Positions 15,954 through 23,489 of a stretch of 53,215 bases of DNA are shown here, in pieces. This DNA is from SPGG2 sp964194625 (lineage in GTDB: Bacteria > Pseudomonadota > Gammaproteobacteria > Acidiferrobacterales > SPGG2). The position numbers were made by a program, and so were the translations under genes. The stretch covers positions 1-53,215 of the forward strand of contig CAXMNC010000153.1 of assembly GCA_964194625.1 (NCBI GenBank). The letters are read 5' to 3'. Under the pieces are notes generated by a model that was not told the DNA's origin, did not search any database, and saw only the letters and a list, made by a program, of their open reading frames with translations. Position 1 is the first letter of the stretch, and each line of letters begins with the position of its first letter.

Positions 15954-17672
15954 TTAGGGTTTTTTATGCGCGTCCATGAGACCGCCTTCGTGCATGAGCA
16001 TGTCTTTGACCCGACATTCATCGCACATTTCCATGCGCCGACGTGTTTCGGGTTTCTGGTACATCCAGTGCCCTTTAAGTTTCTCTTGCATGTTGGTGAT
16101 CATGCTCTTGGTAGCGAATGGCTTGCCACAGGACACACAACAAAAGGGCTCTTCCTCGTTTAGGGTGCGTGTGGCACGCCGCATCTCTTGGTCATAGAGA
16201 AAACGTGGTACCCGTGTGATGACGTCTTCGGGGCAAGCGGTTTCGCAAAGTCCACATTGCACGCAATTCCACTCGTCGAACAACAGCTGTGGCAGTTCGC
16301 CGCCGCCATCCGACACCGCTGCGTGTGGGCAAATCGACGCGCAAGCCATGCAAAGCGTACAGCCACTGCGGTCGACCTGGATTTCACCAAACGGTGCGCC
16401 CAACGGTAGGGTGGCGACTGCGGTTGGCGCAGGTGCGTGGGCGTGAAGATGGTCGACGGCGAGACGTATGGTGGTACGCTTCTCATCCAGGCCGGCGAAC
16501 CCGGCTGGTGGCGGTTGGGACAATTCGGCCAATTCGCCTAGCCTTTCGAGCACCGCATCATCATCCTCGGTGTCGATAAGTTGCAGCCGTTCAGCCGGAT
16601 AGCCCATACCCTCGAGAATCGCGGTGGCGTAGGCATGTTGCGCACCAAGCTCATCAAGCACCGAGGGTGTTGCGCCCTGACTAAGGACAACTACCTGGCT
16701 CGCACCGTAGGCGAGTGTCGCCAACCACGTATCTAGCCCAACCGATGCCGCTTCCTCGAGCTCAACCGGAATGACCTGCTCGGGGAGTCTTGCCGCGATA
16801 CGTGCCAGTAGCGCCTGGCCCTTTTCGCGACCATGAAACAATATGCGGGCATGCTGCCCCCCGGCCTCGCGATAGGCCTTGAGCATGGCACGCAGGCCGT
16901 CAAGCACATCACTCGTGCTTGGATATGCGTAGGTGATCGCGCCGGTGGGGCAGGCAGCGGCGCAGACGCCGCCGCCCTGACACAAATAGGGATCGACTTC
17001 TATCGAGTCGCCGAGCGAGCTGATGGCGCCGGTGGGGCAGGCATCTAGGCAGCGTCGACAGCCTATCAACCCGCTACCACCGTGGGCACAGATGTCGGCG
17101 TTGTAAGCAAAGTATTTGGGCTTTTCGAACTCACCCACCAACGTGGGCAATGCTTGTAGCGCTTCACTCAGCGCATCGGCGTCATCGCTCGGGGCATAAT
17201 AGCCAGGCGGTACTATTTCGCGTTCGATATGGGGTGGTGTGCTTAGGTCCAAGACCATGTCGAAGTGTGCTTGCCCTAAGTTCAGATACTCGGCCAGGTT
17301 TACATTCCCCTTGGCCGTGTCGAGCAACGCAGTAAAGGCACCAAGATGGCCATTGAGTTCCTTGAGCCTGCCTTGGGCCCACGGCATATCGCCAACTGCG
17401 GCGGGGTGTTCCTGCTTTTTTCTGCCACGATCGGAGAGCTTGACTACTTTTTTTCTCGTCGGCGTCAATAATAAGGAGCACTTAAGAACATCTTTGAGCC
17501 CGTTGGCTATCTTCGTTGCCGGTTCAGCTTCGCCAATAATCAGCAAATGGCCGGCCGACTGATAAGAGATCAGTGATGTGGAGCTTTTTGCCACCGGCTT
17601 GGCAGAAAGCGCGGCCTGACGAGCGCACCCGTTTTGCGTGGTATTGCTCAGCTGCGCCGCCATATCATTCAT
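15954..17672 (-). CDS. Multi-cluster 4Fe-4S ferredoxin-type protein of the fdh locus
   Basis: A 572-residue cytoplasmic protein often found beside periplasmic formate dehydrogenase genes. After a poorly conserved N-terminal third, cysteine groups appear in pairs: CRRCLDACPTG and CQGGGVCAAACPTG, then a Rossmann-like stretch (VVVLSQGATPSV). CTLCMACASICPHA and CVQCGLCETACPED follow. At the end, CCVSCGKPF and MCDECRVKD look like a metal-binding CxxC pair. It could accept or donate electrons during maturation or link the enzyme to a soluble pool, but the role is not established. Its ATG overlaps the DUF3306 stop by four bases. Confidence 0.88.
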   Translation of the reverse strand: MNDMAAQLSNTTQNGCARQAALSAKPVAKSSTSLISYQSAGHLLIIGEAEPATKIANGLKDVLKCSLLLTPTRKKVVKLSDRGRKKQEHPAAVGDMPWAQGRLKELNGHLGAFTALLDTAKGNVNLAEYLNLGQAHFDMVLDLSTPPHIEREIVPPGYYAPSDDADALSEALQALPTLVGEFEKPKYFAYNADICAHGGSGLIGCRRCLDACPTGAISSLGDSIEVDPYLCQGGGVCAAACPTGAITYAYPSTSDVLDGLRAMLKAYREAGGQHARILFHGREKGQALLARIAARLPEQVIPVELEEAASVGLDTWLATLAYGASQVVVLSQGATPSVLDELGAQHAYATAILEGMGYPAERLQLIDTEDDDAVLERLGELAELSQPPPAGFAGLDEKRTTIRLAVDHLHAHAPAPTAVATLPLGAPFGEIQVDRSGCTLCMACASICPHAAVSDGGGELPQLLFDEWNCVQCGLCETACPEDVITRVPRFLYDQEMRRATRTLNEEEPFCCVSCGKPFATKSMITNMQEKLKGHWMYQKPETRRRMEMCDECRVKDMLMHEGGLMDAHKKP

Positions 17673-18316
17673 GTCTTATTTTCCGATGCATGCGGTGAGT
17701 CATCATCGTCATCACTATCGTCGTCGGACTCGACATTCAATGCAGATTTGTCTTCCGTGGCAGCGTCGTCAGTTGATGCCAACTCGGTCTGTTCACGGTC
17801 GTCGTCGGATCGTTCTATTAGCTCTTCCCCAGACTCATCGTCAGCTAGCTTGGCCAGGCGTTGCTCTTCTTTCTCTTTCTCGCGCTCCATCTGATGACGC
17901 ATGTCCGCTGTTATTGTGTCCCCTAGCGGCTCGAAGAACGTAAAATCCTCGTCGTAGTCATCGAGTCCATCTCTAATATTGAATGCAGTCATATGAAAGA
18001 GCTTACGCAGGGCGATGCTTCGCAGTTTCTGACTAACTTTAGGCGATAAGAAGGGACTGTAATCACTATTCTCGTCCAGCGTTTCGATAGGCGCCATATC
18101 GGCATCGGTCTTGTCGTTCGCGGGTTCGACACTATCTCGCCTTGGCCTCTCGGCAATTTCGCTTTCAGCCGCCCGCGCATCGACATTTGCCAATTGTTCG
18201 GGCGCATCCGCTTCTCGTTTACGCCGTGACCAGCGTGAGAGAAAGCCCTCGTCGCGGGTGGGCGTAGAATCTCGCTCAGTGGCGCCGCGGTCGCGTTGTT
18301 TGCGGTCTTCGGTCAT
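17669..18316 (-). CDS. DUF3306 family protein of the fdh locus
   Basis: A very charged 215-residue cytoplasmic protein. Family marks are FLSRWSRRKRE near the start and LRKLFHMTAFNIRDGLDDYDEDFT in the middle. The last 80 residues are low-complexity acidic sequence with long Asp runs. DUF3305-DUF3306-ferredoxin order is a recurring arrangement in front of fdhA, so it likely acts in assembly or regulation of the enzyme. The biochemical role is unknown. Its start overlaps the DUF3305 3' end by 41 bases, implying translational coupling. Confidence 0.9.
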   Translation of the reverse strand: MTEDRKQRDRGATERDSTPTRDEGFLSRWSRRKREADAPEQLANVDARAAESEIAERPRRDSVEPANDKTDADMAPIETLDENSDYSPFLSPKVSQKLRSIALRKLFHMTAFNIRDGLDDYDEDFTFFEPLGDTITADMRHQMEREKEKEEQRLAKLADDESGEELIERSDDDREQTELASTDDAATEDKSALNVESDDDSDDDDDSPHASENKT

Positions 18317-18815
18317 AGTCTGAATCTTCTACCCAATTCTTACGTTTGCGTTTCTTCTTTTCTTGCGGTACGTAATTCTCGACGACATAGCGTTCCAACC
18401 ATTGGTAGATTTGCGGCGGCATAGGTACCGAAAACACGATGTCGTTGGCTTCCTCATGCATAACCCCCTCGGTACTGTCAGCCGTGGCCAGAATCGGGAC
18501 TACCTCGTCTGTCTCGTCCTCGCAGCTGCAGGCAACGTATAATGCTGGCTTATCGCCAGAAAGATTGAACCAATATGCCTCGGCCGCATCCTTGAATAGC
18601 TCTAGCGCCAAGCCGGTCCATAGATACTGCTGGCGATCATTTTCAGAACGAATCAGCGTTCGCTTAATCTCTTGCGTTGCCATTTCTTCAGCCGCGACGA
18701 CGCCAATCACCTCCCACTTAGGCACCGTCCAGCGACCCTGGCGAACCTGGGAGCATTCCATGATCACGGAAACCGGAAATACCGTCGTGGATATCGTCTG
18801 ATGTGGTTCTTTCAT
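18276..18815 (-). CDS. DUF3305 family protein of the fdh locus
   Basis: A 179-residue protein. FPVSVIMECSQVRQGRWTVPKWEV is the family's opening block, here split as FPVSVIMEC and RWTVPKWEVIGV. YLWTGLALELFKDAAEAYWF and CSCEDETDEVVPI follow, then a basic tail (KKKRKRKNW). The start at 18815 is preferred. An in-frame start at 18974 would put the initiation codon inside the 17-bp palindrome and add 53 residues of non-family sequence. It is the first gene of the minus-strand unit and diverges from the HTH/PBP regulator gene. Function unknown beyond association with formate dehydrogenase. Confidence 0.87.
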   Translation of the reverse strand: MKEPHQTISTTVFPVSVIMECSQVRQGRWTVPKWEVIGVVAAEEMATQEIKRTLIRSENDRQQYLWTGLALELFKDAAEAYWFNLSGDKPALYVACSCEDETDEVVPILATADSTEGVMHEEANDIVFSVPMPPQIYQWLERYVVENYVPQEKKKRKRKNWVEDSDYDRRPQTTRPRRH

Positions 18816-18869
18816 GGTTGGGCGTATCTGGCGCAGCGCTGGCCCATGGTAGGCGCTTGGGCTATAGAC

Positions 18870-18884
18870 AGCAACGTCGGCCCA
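18870..18884 (-). promoter_or_regulatory. Possible degenerate sigma-54 promoter of the DUF3305 operon
   Basis: TGGGCC-N4-TTGCT on the minus strand has a canonical -12 half, but GG and GC are nine bases apart instead of ten. Its GC pair is 103 bp from the palindrome centre at 18975, nearly the same as at torD, which keeps it in play despite the spacing fault. Confidence 0.35.
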
Positions 18885-18966
18885 CCAATCAGCACGTTGC
18901 GGCGGGGGGGCAGGAAGCTGAGCCACCAGAAACATCTGGTATAAATTGAACCATACCGTCTCGAGA

Positions 18967-18983
18967 TGGGCCAATTTGACCCA
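18967..18983. promoter_or_regulatory. Enhancer-like palindrome, copy upstream of the DUF3305 operon
   Basis: TGGGCCAATTTGACCCA, the second member of the four-site family, lies in the gap between the divergent DUF3305 and HTH/PBP regulator genes. It could act on either direction. Confidence 0.6.
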
Positions 18984-19045
18984 CCGGCATTCACATGTTT
19001 GTGTTCAGTTCCCGAAAAAAGAAGCTTCGATCGCAGGGTACGTAT

Positions 19046-19101
19046 CTTGCAACAACGCGATAGCCTTGCATCAACGATGACTTAGCGATAAAAAGATCGC
19101 T
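19046..19101. promoter_or_regulatory. Candidate operator repeats in front of the HTH/PBP regulator
   Basis: Two 12-base direct repeats with one mismatch (CTTGCAACAACG at 19046 and CTTGCATCAACG at 19065) are spaced 19 bases start to start. A perfect inverted repeat AGCGAT-N6-ATCGCT (19084-19101) sits three bases before the ATG. Such elements next to a regulator gene suggest autoregulation, but this is untested. Confidence 0.4.
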
Positions 19102-19103
19102 CG

Positions 19104-20084
19104 ATGACCCAATCTATTGCCGATAAACGCAGTTCACGGGTTTCGCTCGCCGACCCTTCGATCGCACCTGCCGCCGGTCGGGCGTCTAGCGGCACTACGT
19201 CACGATTCATGGGTGTGAAAGAGGTGGCTGAGTACCTGCATCTCCACGAGAAAAAAGTGTATACGTTGGTTAGCGATGGAAAGATTCCTGCCACCAAAGT
19301 CACAGGCAAATGGCTGTTTCCGCGCGACCTTGTCGATCAATGGATGTTGGAATCCAGTCATGGTGGCGTGCTTACCGACCGGATGGTGCTTGCCGGTAGC
19401 GATGATCCGCTGGTCTATCGTGCCATCATGCAATTGGCCAACGAGATTCAGGCACGTGCCCTTATTAGTTGCACCAGCACCGGCACGCAGTTAGGACTCT
19501 CGCTACTGGCGCGCCACCGCGCTGATGTATGCGGTATGCATTGGGGCCGCGCAGATGAAAGTGGAAATCGGCACCCGGCGTTAATCAAACAGTATGCGCA
19601 GCACCATGACTGGGTCTTGGTTCGGGCGTTTTATCGAGAACAGGGTCTTATCGTCGCCCCCGGCTATTATGAACCCTCAGCAGACATGGATAACCTGTTT
19701 GCGCCCGACGTACGTTGGGCGATGCGCCAAGAAGGTGCGGGTTCACAGCGGTTCTTGAAGGAGACATTTGCCGAGCACAAGATCGATCCTTCGAATCTTC
19801 GAGTCACCGCTCGCGCTTACTCGGAACGAGAGGCGGCATCGATAATTGCCATGGAGCACGCGGATGTTGCGCCCGGTGCGCGTAGCGCCGCAACCGAATT
19901 TGGTTTGGATTTCGTATCGATTGGTTGGGAGGCCTATGATTTCGCTTTGTATCGCAACATATACTTTCGCACGCTGTTCCAAAAATTGTTGGACCACCTA
20001 AAGGGAGCAGAATGTCAACGTCTTGCACAGTTGCTAGGTGGATACGACTTTAGTGATATCGGCCAGTTGGTTTGGAGTAAATAA
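19104..20084 (+). CDS. Excisionase-type HTH regulator with periplasmic-binding-protein-like sensor domain
   Basis: After a 35-residue variable start, FMGVKEVAEYLHLHEKKVYTLVSDGKIPATKV with KWLFPRDLVDQW (residues 36-80) is a MerR/excisionase-like DNA-binding fold. The remaining 240 residues resemble the PBP-like ligand domain found in oxyanion-linked regulators, with SCTSTGTQLGLSLLARHRADVCGMHW and LVRAFYREQGLIVAPGY. This layout fits a cytoplasmic transcription factor sensing molybdate, tungstate or a cofactor precursor. It is divergent from the DUF3305-fdh unit and 20 bases ahead of moaA, consistent with local control of both. An ATG at 19209 is a less likely internal start. Confidence 0.82.
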   Translation: MTQSIADKRSSRVSLADPSIAPAAGRASSGTTSRFMGVKEVAEYLHLHEKKVYTLVSDGKIPATKVTGKWLFPRDLVDQWMLESSHGGVLTDRMVLAGSDDPLVYRAIMQLANEIQARALISCTSTGTQLGLSLLARHRADVCGMHWGRADESGNRHPALIKQYAQHHDWVLVRAFYREQGLIVAPGYYEPSADMDNLFAPDVRWAMRQEGAGSQRFLKETFAEHKIDPSNLRVTARAYSEREAASIIAMEHADVAPGARSAATEFGLDFVSIGWEAYDFALYRNIYFRTLFQKLLDHLKGAECQRLAQLLGGYDFSDIGQLVWSK

Positions 20085-20104
20085 CTAGAACAACGCTAGT
20101 GCAC

Positions 20105-21130
20105 ATGGAAAACGATAGTTTCCAAGTTACTGATACATTCGGCCGCGCGATGCATGATTTACGTGTCTCGGTCACCGACCGCTGTAACTTTCGCTGTGTC
20201 TACTGCATGCCGAAGGAGGTTTTTGGTAGCGATTATCAGTTTTTGCCCCATAAAGACATACTGACGTATGAGGAGATCACCCGAATCGTTCGTGTTTTCG
20301 TGAGTTGCGGTGTCAAGAAAGTACGCCTCACCGGCGGCGAGCCACTACTTAGGCGCGAAATCGAAAGATTGGTTGAAATGCTGGCAGACGTGCCGGGCCT
20401 CGATGATTTAACGCTCACCACTAATGGGTCACCCTTGACCAAGGAAAAGGCCAGTGCTCTCCAACGTGCAGGGCTGCGACGTTTGACGGTAAGCCTGGAT
20501 TCACTGGACGATGCGGTATTTCAGGCGATGAACGACGTTAGTTTCCCAGTAGCCCGTGTACTAAAGGCGATCGACCATGCGGCAACGGCGGGGCTGTCGC
20601 CGATTAAAATTAATATGGTGGTAAAGCGCGGGCTCAACGAAGATAGCATATTACCTATGGCGCGTTACTTTCGCGGCACCGATCACATCGTTCGTTTTAT
20701 TGAATACATGGATGTTGGTGCAAGTAATGGTTGGAAGCTCGATGACGTTGTGCCGGCAGCCGAGATAGTGGAAATGATTAACGCCGAATGCCCCATTGAG
20801 CCGATTGATTCCAACTACCATGGCGAAGTGGCACAGCGCTGGCGATACGGCGATGGTGGCGGCGAGATCGGTGTCATCTCGTCGGTTACCCAACCTTTCT
20901 GTGGTAGCTGTAGTCGTGTCCGTCTATCCGCTGAAGGTTCACTTTACACCTGTCTTTTTGCCACCAACGGCCATGACTTACGTGGTTTGGTTCGTGGCGG
21001 CGCGTCTGATGAAGAAATCAGGCAATTTGTCAGTACCATTTGGCTGCGCCGCAGCGACCGCTACTCTGCCTTGCGTACAGCAGAGACGGTGGCGCTGCCA
21101 AAGATCGAAATGTCTTATATTGGTGGTTAA
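20105..21130 (+). CDS. moaA: GTP 3',8-cyclase MoaA (radical SAM)
   Basis: MoaA uses S-adenosylmethionine radical chemistry to turn GTP into 3',8-cyclo-GTP, the first step to molybdopterin. The first cluster motif is CNFRCVYCMPKE, with KVRLTGGEPLLRREI following. The second, substrate-binding cluster uses the C-terminal cysteines in FCGSCSRVRLSAEGSLYTC. The protein ends in a double glycine (SYIGG), as active MoaA does. ATG 20105 is chosen; a GTG at 20099 is an alternative. It follows the HTH/PBP regulator closely and likely shares its transcript. Confidence 0.97.
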   Translation: MENDSFQVTDTFGRAMHDLRVSVTDRCNFRCVYCMPKEVFGSDYQFLPHKDILTYEEITRIVRVFVSCGVKKVRLTGGEPLLRREIERLVEMLADVPGLDDLTLTTNGSPLTKEKASALQRAGLRRLTVSLDSLDDAVFQAMNDVSFPVARVLKAIDHAATAGLSPIKINMVVKRGLNEDSILPMARYFRGTDHIVRFIEYMDVGASNGWKLDDVVPAAEIVEMINAECPIEPIDSNYHGEVAQRWRYGDGGGEIGVISSVTQPFCGSCSRVRLSAEGSLYTCLFATNGHDLRGLVRGGASDEEIRQFVSTIWLRRSDRYSALRTAETVALPKIEMSYIGG

Positions 21131-21340
21131 CCCTTCCCCCTCCCCGTAGCCCCTCCCACGAGGAGAGGGGCAACAATGAGAGCCGCCCCGGTTTATTTAA
21201 TTGCTTTTATTCATGGGCTTATATAGCTCGAGTGAATTCGAGTTCTGGATCAACACCGGCGACGGTCATGGTTCCTCCCGCTTATGGGGCAGGTCAGGAG
21301 GGGATACTGCCCTCGTAGTAGGGGGAGAGGGGAGAGGCAA
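21131..21340. repeat. Intergenic inverted element with purine/pyrimidine-rich arms
   Basis: The left arm (21131-21170) is C-rich with CCCCTCCC blocks. The right arm (21312-21338) is its approximate complement, GGGGGAGAGGGGAGAGG, and CCTCGTAG also recurs. About 140 bases separate the arms. It lies between convergent moaA and the MFS gene and could fold as a long hairpin. It belongs to a set of reiterated-word elements in this window. Confidence 0.5.
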
Positions 21341-21650
21341 ACAACTGTCTGTACGAAGCAGCTAGAAAGCATCTTCAGTAAGATCTATAAGATTCTGATT
21401 AAGAATACATAAGCTATGGTAGTCCAAACGTGATGCGACAGACACTGTCCGATTTGGGTTAGCTTTGTCCATTCGCGAACGGCTGCTTACCCTTTGCTGA
21501 CATTCGAGCCTAGTCGTTCGAACGCCCGCTTCCAGATCAGAAAGTGGCATATTCTTGGTAACGGTCTAGGCCAGCCTTTAGCCATGAGCGGACATAATAA
21601 CGAGGTCGGGAAGTTCGAAATGGCGAATATCGAATTTTTGAGTTTTTACT
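21341..21650. other. Intergenic region without a recognisable gene
   Basis: About 310 bases between the repeat element and the 3' end of the MFS gene. Only short frames occur, none with a ribosome site or family signature. No convincing terminator was seen. It may be an eroded fragment. Confidence 0.5.
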
Positions 21651-22910
21651 TCATTCCTCACCCTTGGTCCGAAGAGAATGGCCGCTACCCTGCAAGGTGA
21701 CCAAACCAACCAGGGCAACCGCCGTTATGCCCGCACCTGCGAAGAATGTACTGGACGGTCCGTAGTGATCCCAGAGCAACCCGGCGACCACGTTCCCACC
21801 CAATAACGCCACCCCAGTCACCAGGTTGAAGATACCGAAGGCGGTGCCACGGATTTTCGGTGGCGTCGTATCCACCACCATGGCGGCGAGCAAACCCTGG
21901 GTCAGCCCCATGTGCAGGCCCCACAAGACAGTGCCCGCCATGACCAGCCATATGCCCGTCGCGAATGCAAGCACGGCATCCGCCGCAATAAGAACGACAA
22001 ACCCGATTGCCAAAATGATACGCCGATCCATCCGATCCGAAAGGGTGCCGGCTGGATAAGCCGAGACCGCATAGACGACGTTCATCACCACGAACACCAT
22101 CGGTACGAGGGCGATCGCGAGGCCAACGTTTTCGGCGCGAAGGACCAAAAACGCTTCGCTGAAACGAGCCACCGCCAACACCGCACCAATGATCACCAAC
22201 CACCAGTAGGCCGCTCCGATTTGGCGTAGGTCCCGGACCTGGATTGGCGAATGCGCTTCGTCCACGGACCGGGCCGTTTTCGGTTCTTTGACTGCGAATA
22301 TCAGAATGGCAACGCTAATGAACGCGGGGATCACGGCGATCCAAAAGACCGCCTGGATGTCATTCACTAGCAAAACCATGAACGCCACCGCAAGCAGAGG
22401 GCCCGCGAATGCGCCAACCGTGTCAAGGGATTGCCTCAGGCCATAACAGGCGCCACGCAGATGTGATGGAGCTATGTCACCTATTAGAGCATCACGGGGA
22501 GCGCCGCGTATGCCTTTGCCAATTCGGTCAATGAAGCGAGCGGTGAAAATCCAGGCCACCGATCCGGCGAGTGGGAACAACGGTTTGGAGACGGCCGCCA
22601 ATCCATAGCCAATCACGGCCAGCAGCTTGCGCTTTCCCAAGTAGTCGCTGAGCGTTCCAGAAAACACTTTGGTGATCGCAGCGGTCGCCTCGGCCGCCCC
22701 CTCGATGAGACCTACAGAAAGGGCGCTGGCCCCGAGCACGGAGACCAAAAATACTGGGAGCAGGCTATGAATTAACTCTGAAGAAGTATCCATGAACAGG
22801 CTGACGAAGCCCAAAGCCCAAATGCTCTTCGGGATAGCACGCAAGCCGGTCGGGGCGGGCCGCCCGTCAGCGGATTTGGCATTCTTCATCGGCGTTGCCT
22901 TCGTCGCCAA
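21651..22910 (-). CDS. Major facilitator superfamily transporter
   Basis: About 420 residues with twelve hydrophobic spans. Typical MFS loops are visible: GTLSDYLGKRKLLAV between spans 2 and 3, DRIGKGIRGAPRDALIGDI, and GTLSDRMDRRIILAIGF in the second half. The RGAPRDALI motif is common in proteobacterial members of unknown substrate. A GGAGG five bases before a TTG at 22910 marks the likely start; an ATG at 22889 is also possible. It stands alone between moaA and the sensor-kinase unit, so no substrate can be inferred. Confidence 0.85.
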   Translation of the reverse strand: MATKATPMKNAKSADGRPAPTGLRAIPKSIWALGFVSLFMDTSSELIHSLLPVFLVSVLGASALSVGLIEGAAEATAAITKVFSGTLSDYLGKRKLLAVIGYGLAAVSKPLFPLAGSVAWIFTARFIDRIGKGIRGAPRDALIGDIAPSHLRGACYGLRQSLDTVGAFAGPLLAVAFMVLLVNDIQAVFWIAVIPAFISVAILIFAVKEPKTARSVDEAHSPIQVRDLRQIGAAYWWLVIIGAVLAVARFSEAFLVLRAENVGLAIALVPMVFVVMNVVYAVSAYPAGTLSDRMDRRIILAIGFVVLIAADAVLAFATGIWLVMAGTVLWGLHMGLTQGLLAAMVVDTTPPKIRGTAFGIFNLVTGVALLGGNVVAGLLWDHYGPSSTFFAGAGITAVALVGLVTLQGSGHSLRTKGEE

Positions 22911-23001
22911 ATACACCTCCAATACGATGGTAGATACGGGACGAGTGGTACTGGTTTCGGCACCGACCGCTAAACTGAATAATCCAGTGAATTTCCGCTA
23001 A

Positions 23002-23226
23002 CGGTTATGAACGGTCAGAACCGATGGCAGCTTCCCTAATCATAAGCAGGCCTTCCACGGAACCGTAGCGAACGACGCCTCTTGGCCGTTTCCAGTTATT
23101 CGCCATAGTTGAGGTTCTATGTCAGCCAACAGTATCTGTCCGATGAAATCTGGGCTATTACACATAAGTTATAAGTCGACTGCAGGTAAGCACCGTCGTG
23201 CTGTTTTCCAGGCAATTTTTTAAATA
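23002..23226. other. Intergenic region upstream of the MFS gene
   Basis: About 225 bases, part of a 357-base gap, with no coding frame of note. It should hold the MFS promoter. No confident -35/-10 pair or known RNA motif was identified. Confidence 0.4.
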
Positions 23227-23250
23227 CTCCCTCCCCCTTGTGGGAGGGAG
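23227..23250 (-). terminator. Hairpin downstream of the sensor-kinase/DUF6494 unit
   Basis: An inverted repeat of CTCCCTCCC with GGGAGGGAG and a short loop lies 17 bases past the small gene's stop. On the minus strand it is followed by TATTTAAAAAATT, a poor T tract. It may terminate the unit or be a member of the intergenic G/C-word repeats. Confidence 0.45.
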
Positions 23251-23267
23251 ATAGCGGGCGGGGTGGT

Positions 23268-23489
23268 TTAACTTAAGGCGATGTCGCCCTCGATGTTAAA
23301 GCTCATGCCGAGCTCGGGTATTTCCAATGTCATTCTTGGTTTCAGTGGTTCTTTTCCACTTATCTGCCCCGCCTCTAAACCCGCTCTCACGGCTCGCTCC
23401 AGTTCGCGCTGTGACGTAACCCCCACTTTTTTTAAGAACTTGCGTACCTCCATATTGAACTTTTCCTCGTCAAATGTAGTCGCGTTCAT
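23268..23489 (-). CDS. DUF6494-like small protein
   Basis: A 73-residue protein. The core FNMEVRKFLKKVGVTSQREL with ERAVRAGLEAGQI, then MTLEIPELGMSFNIEGDIAL, matches my recollection of the DUF6494 family. ACGGAGGA before the ATG supports the start, and the frame overlaps the end of the kinase gene by 20 bases. It is soluble and probably a small helix-plus-strand domain. Translational coupling to the two-component kinase suggests an accessory role in signalling, but function is unknown. Confidence 0.75.
   Translation of the reverse strand: MNATTFDEEKFNMEVRKFLKKVGVTSQRELERAVRAGLEAGQISGKEPLKPRMTLEIPELGMSFNIEGDIALS

Noticed and set aside
18816..18974. 53-codon N-terminal extension of the DUF3305 protein
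   Set aside because: Its start codon would lie in the 17-bp palindrome, and the added sequence has no family character. It is more likely promoter DNA.
21362..21550. 62-codon minus-strand frame downstream of moaA
   Set aside because: Basic, low-information sequence in a non-coding gap, without a ribosome site or family.
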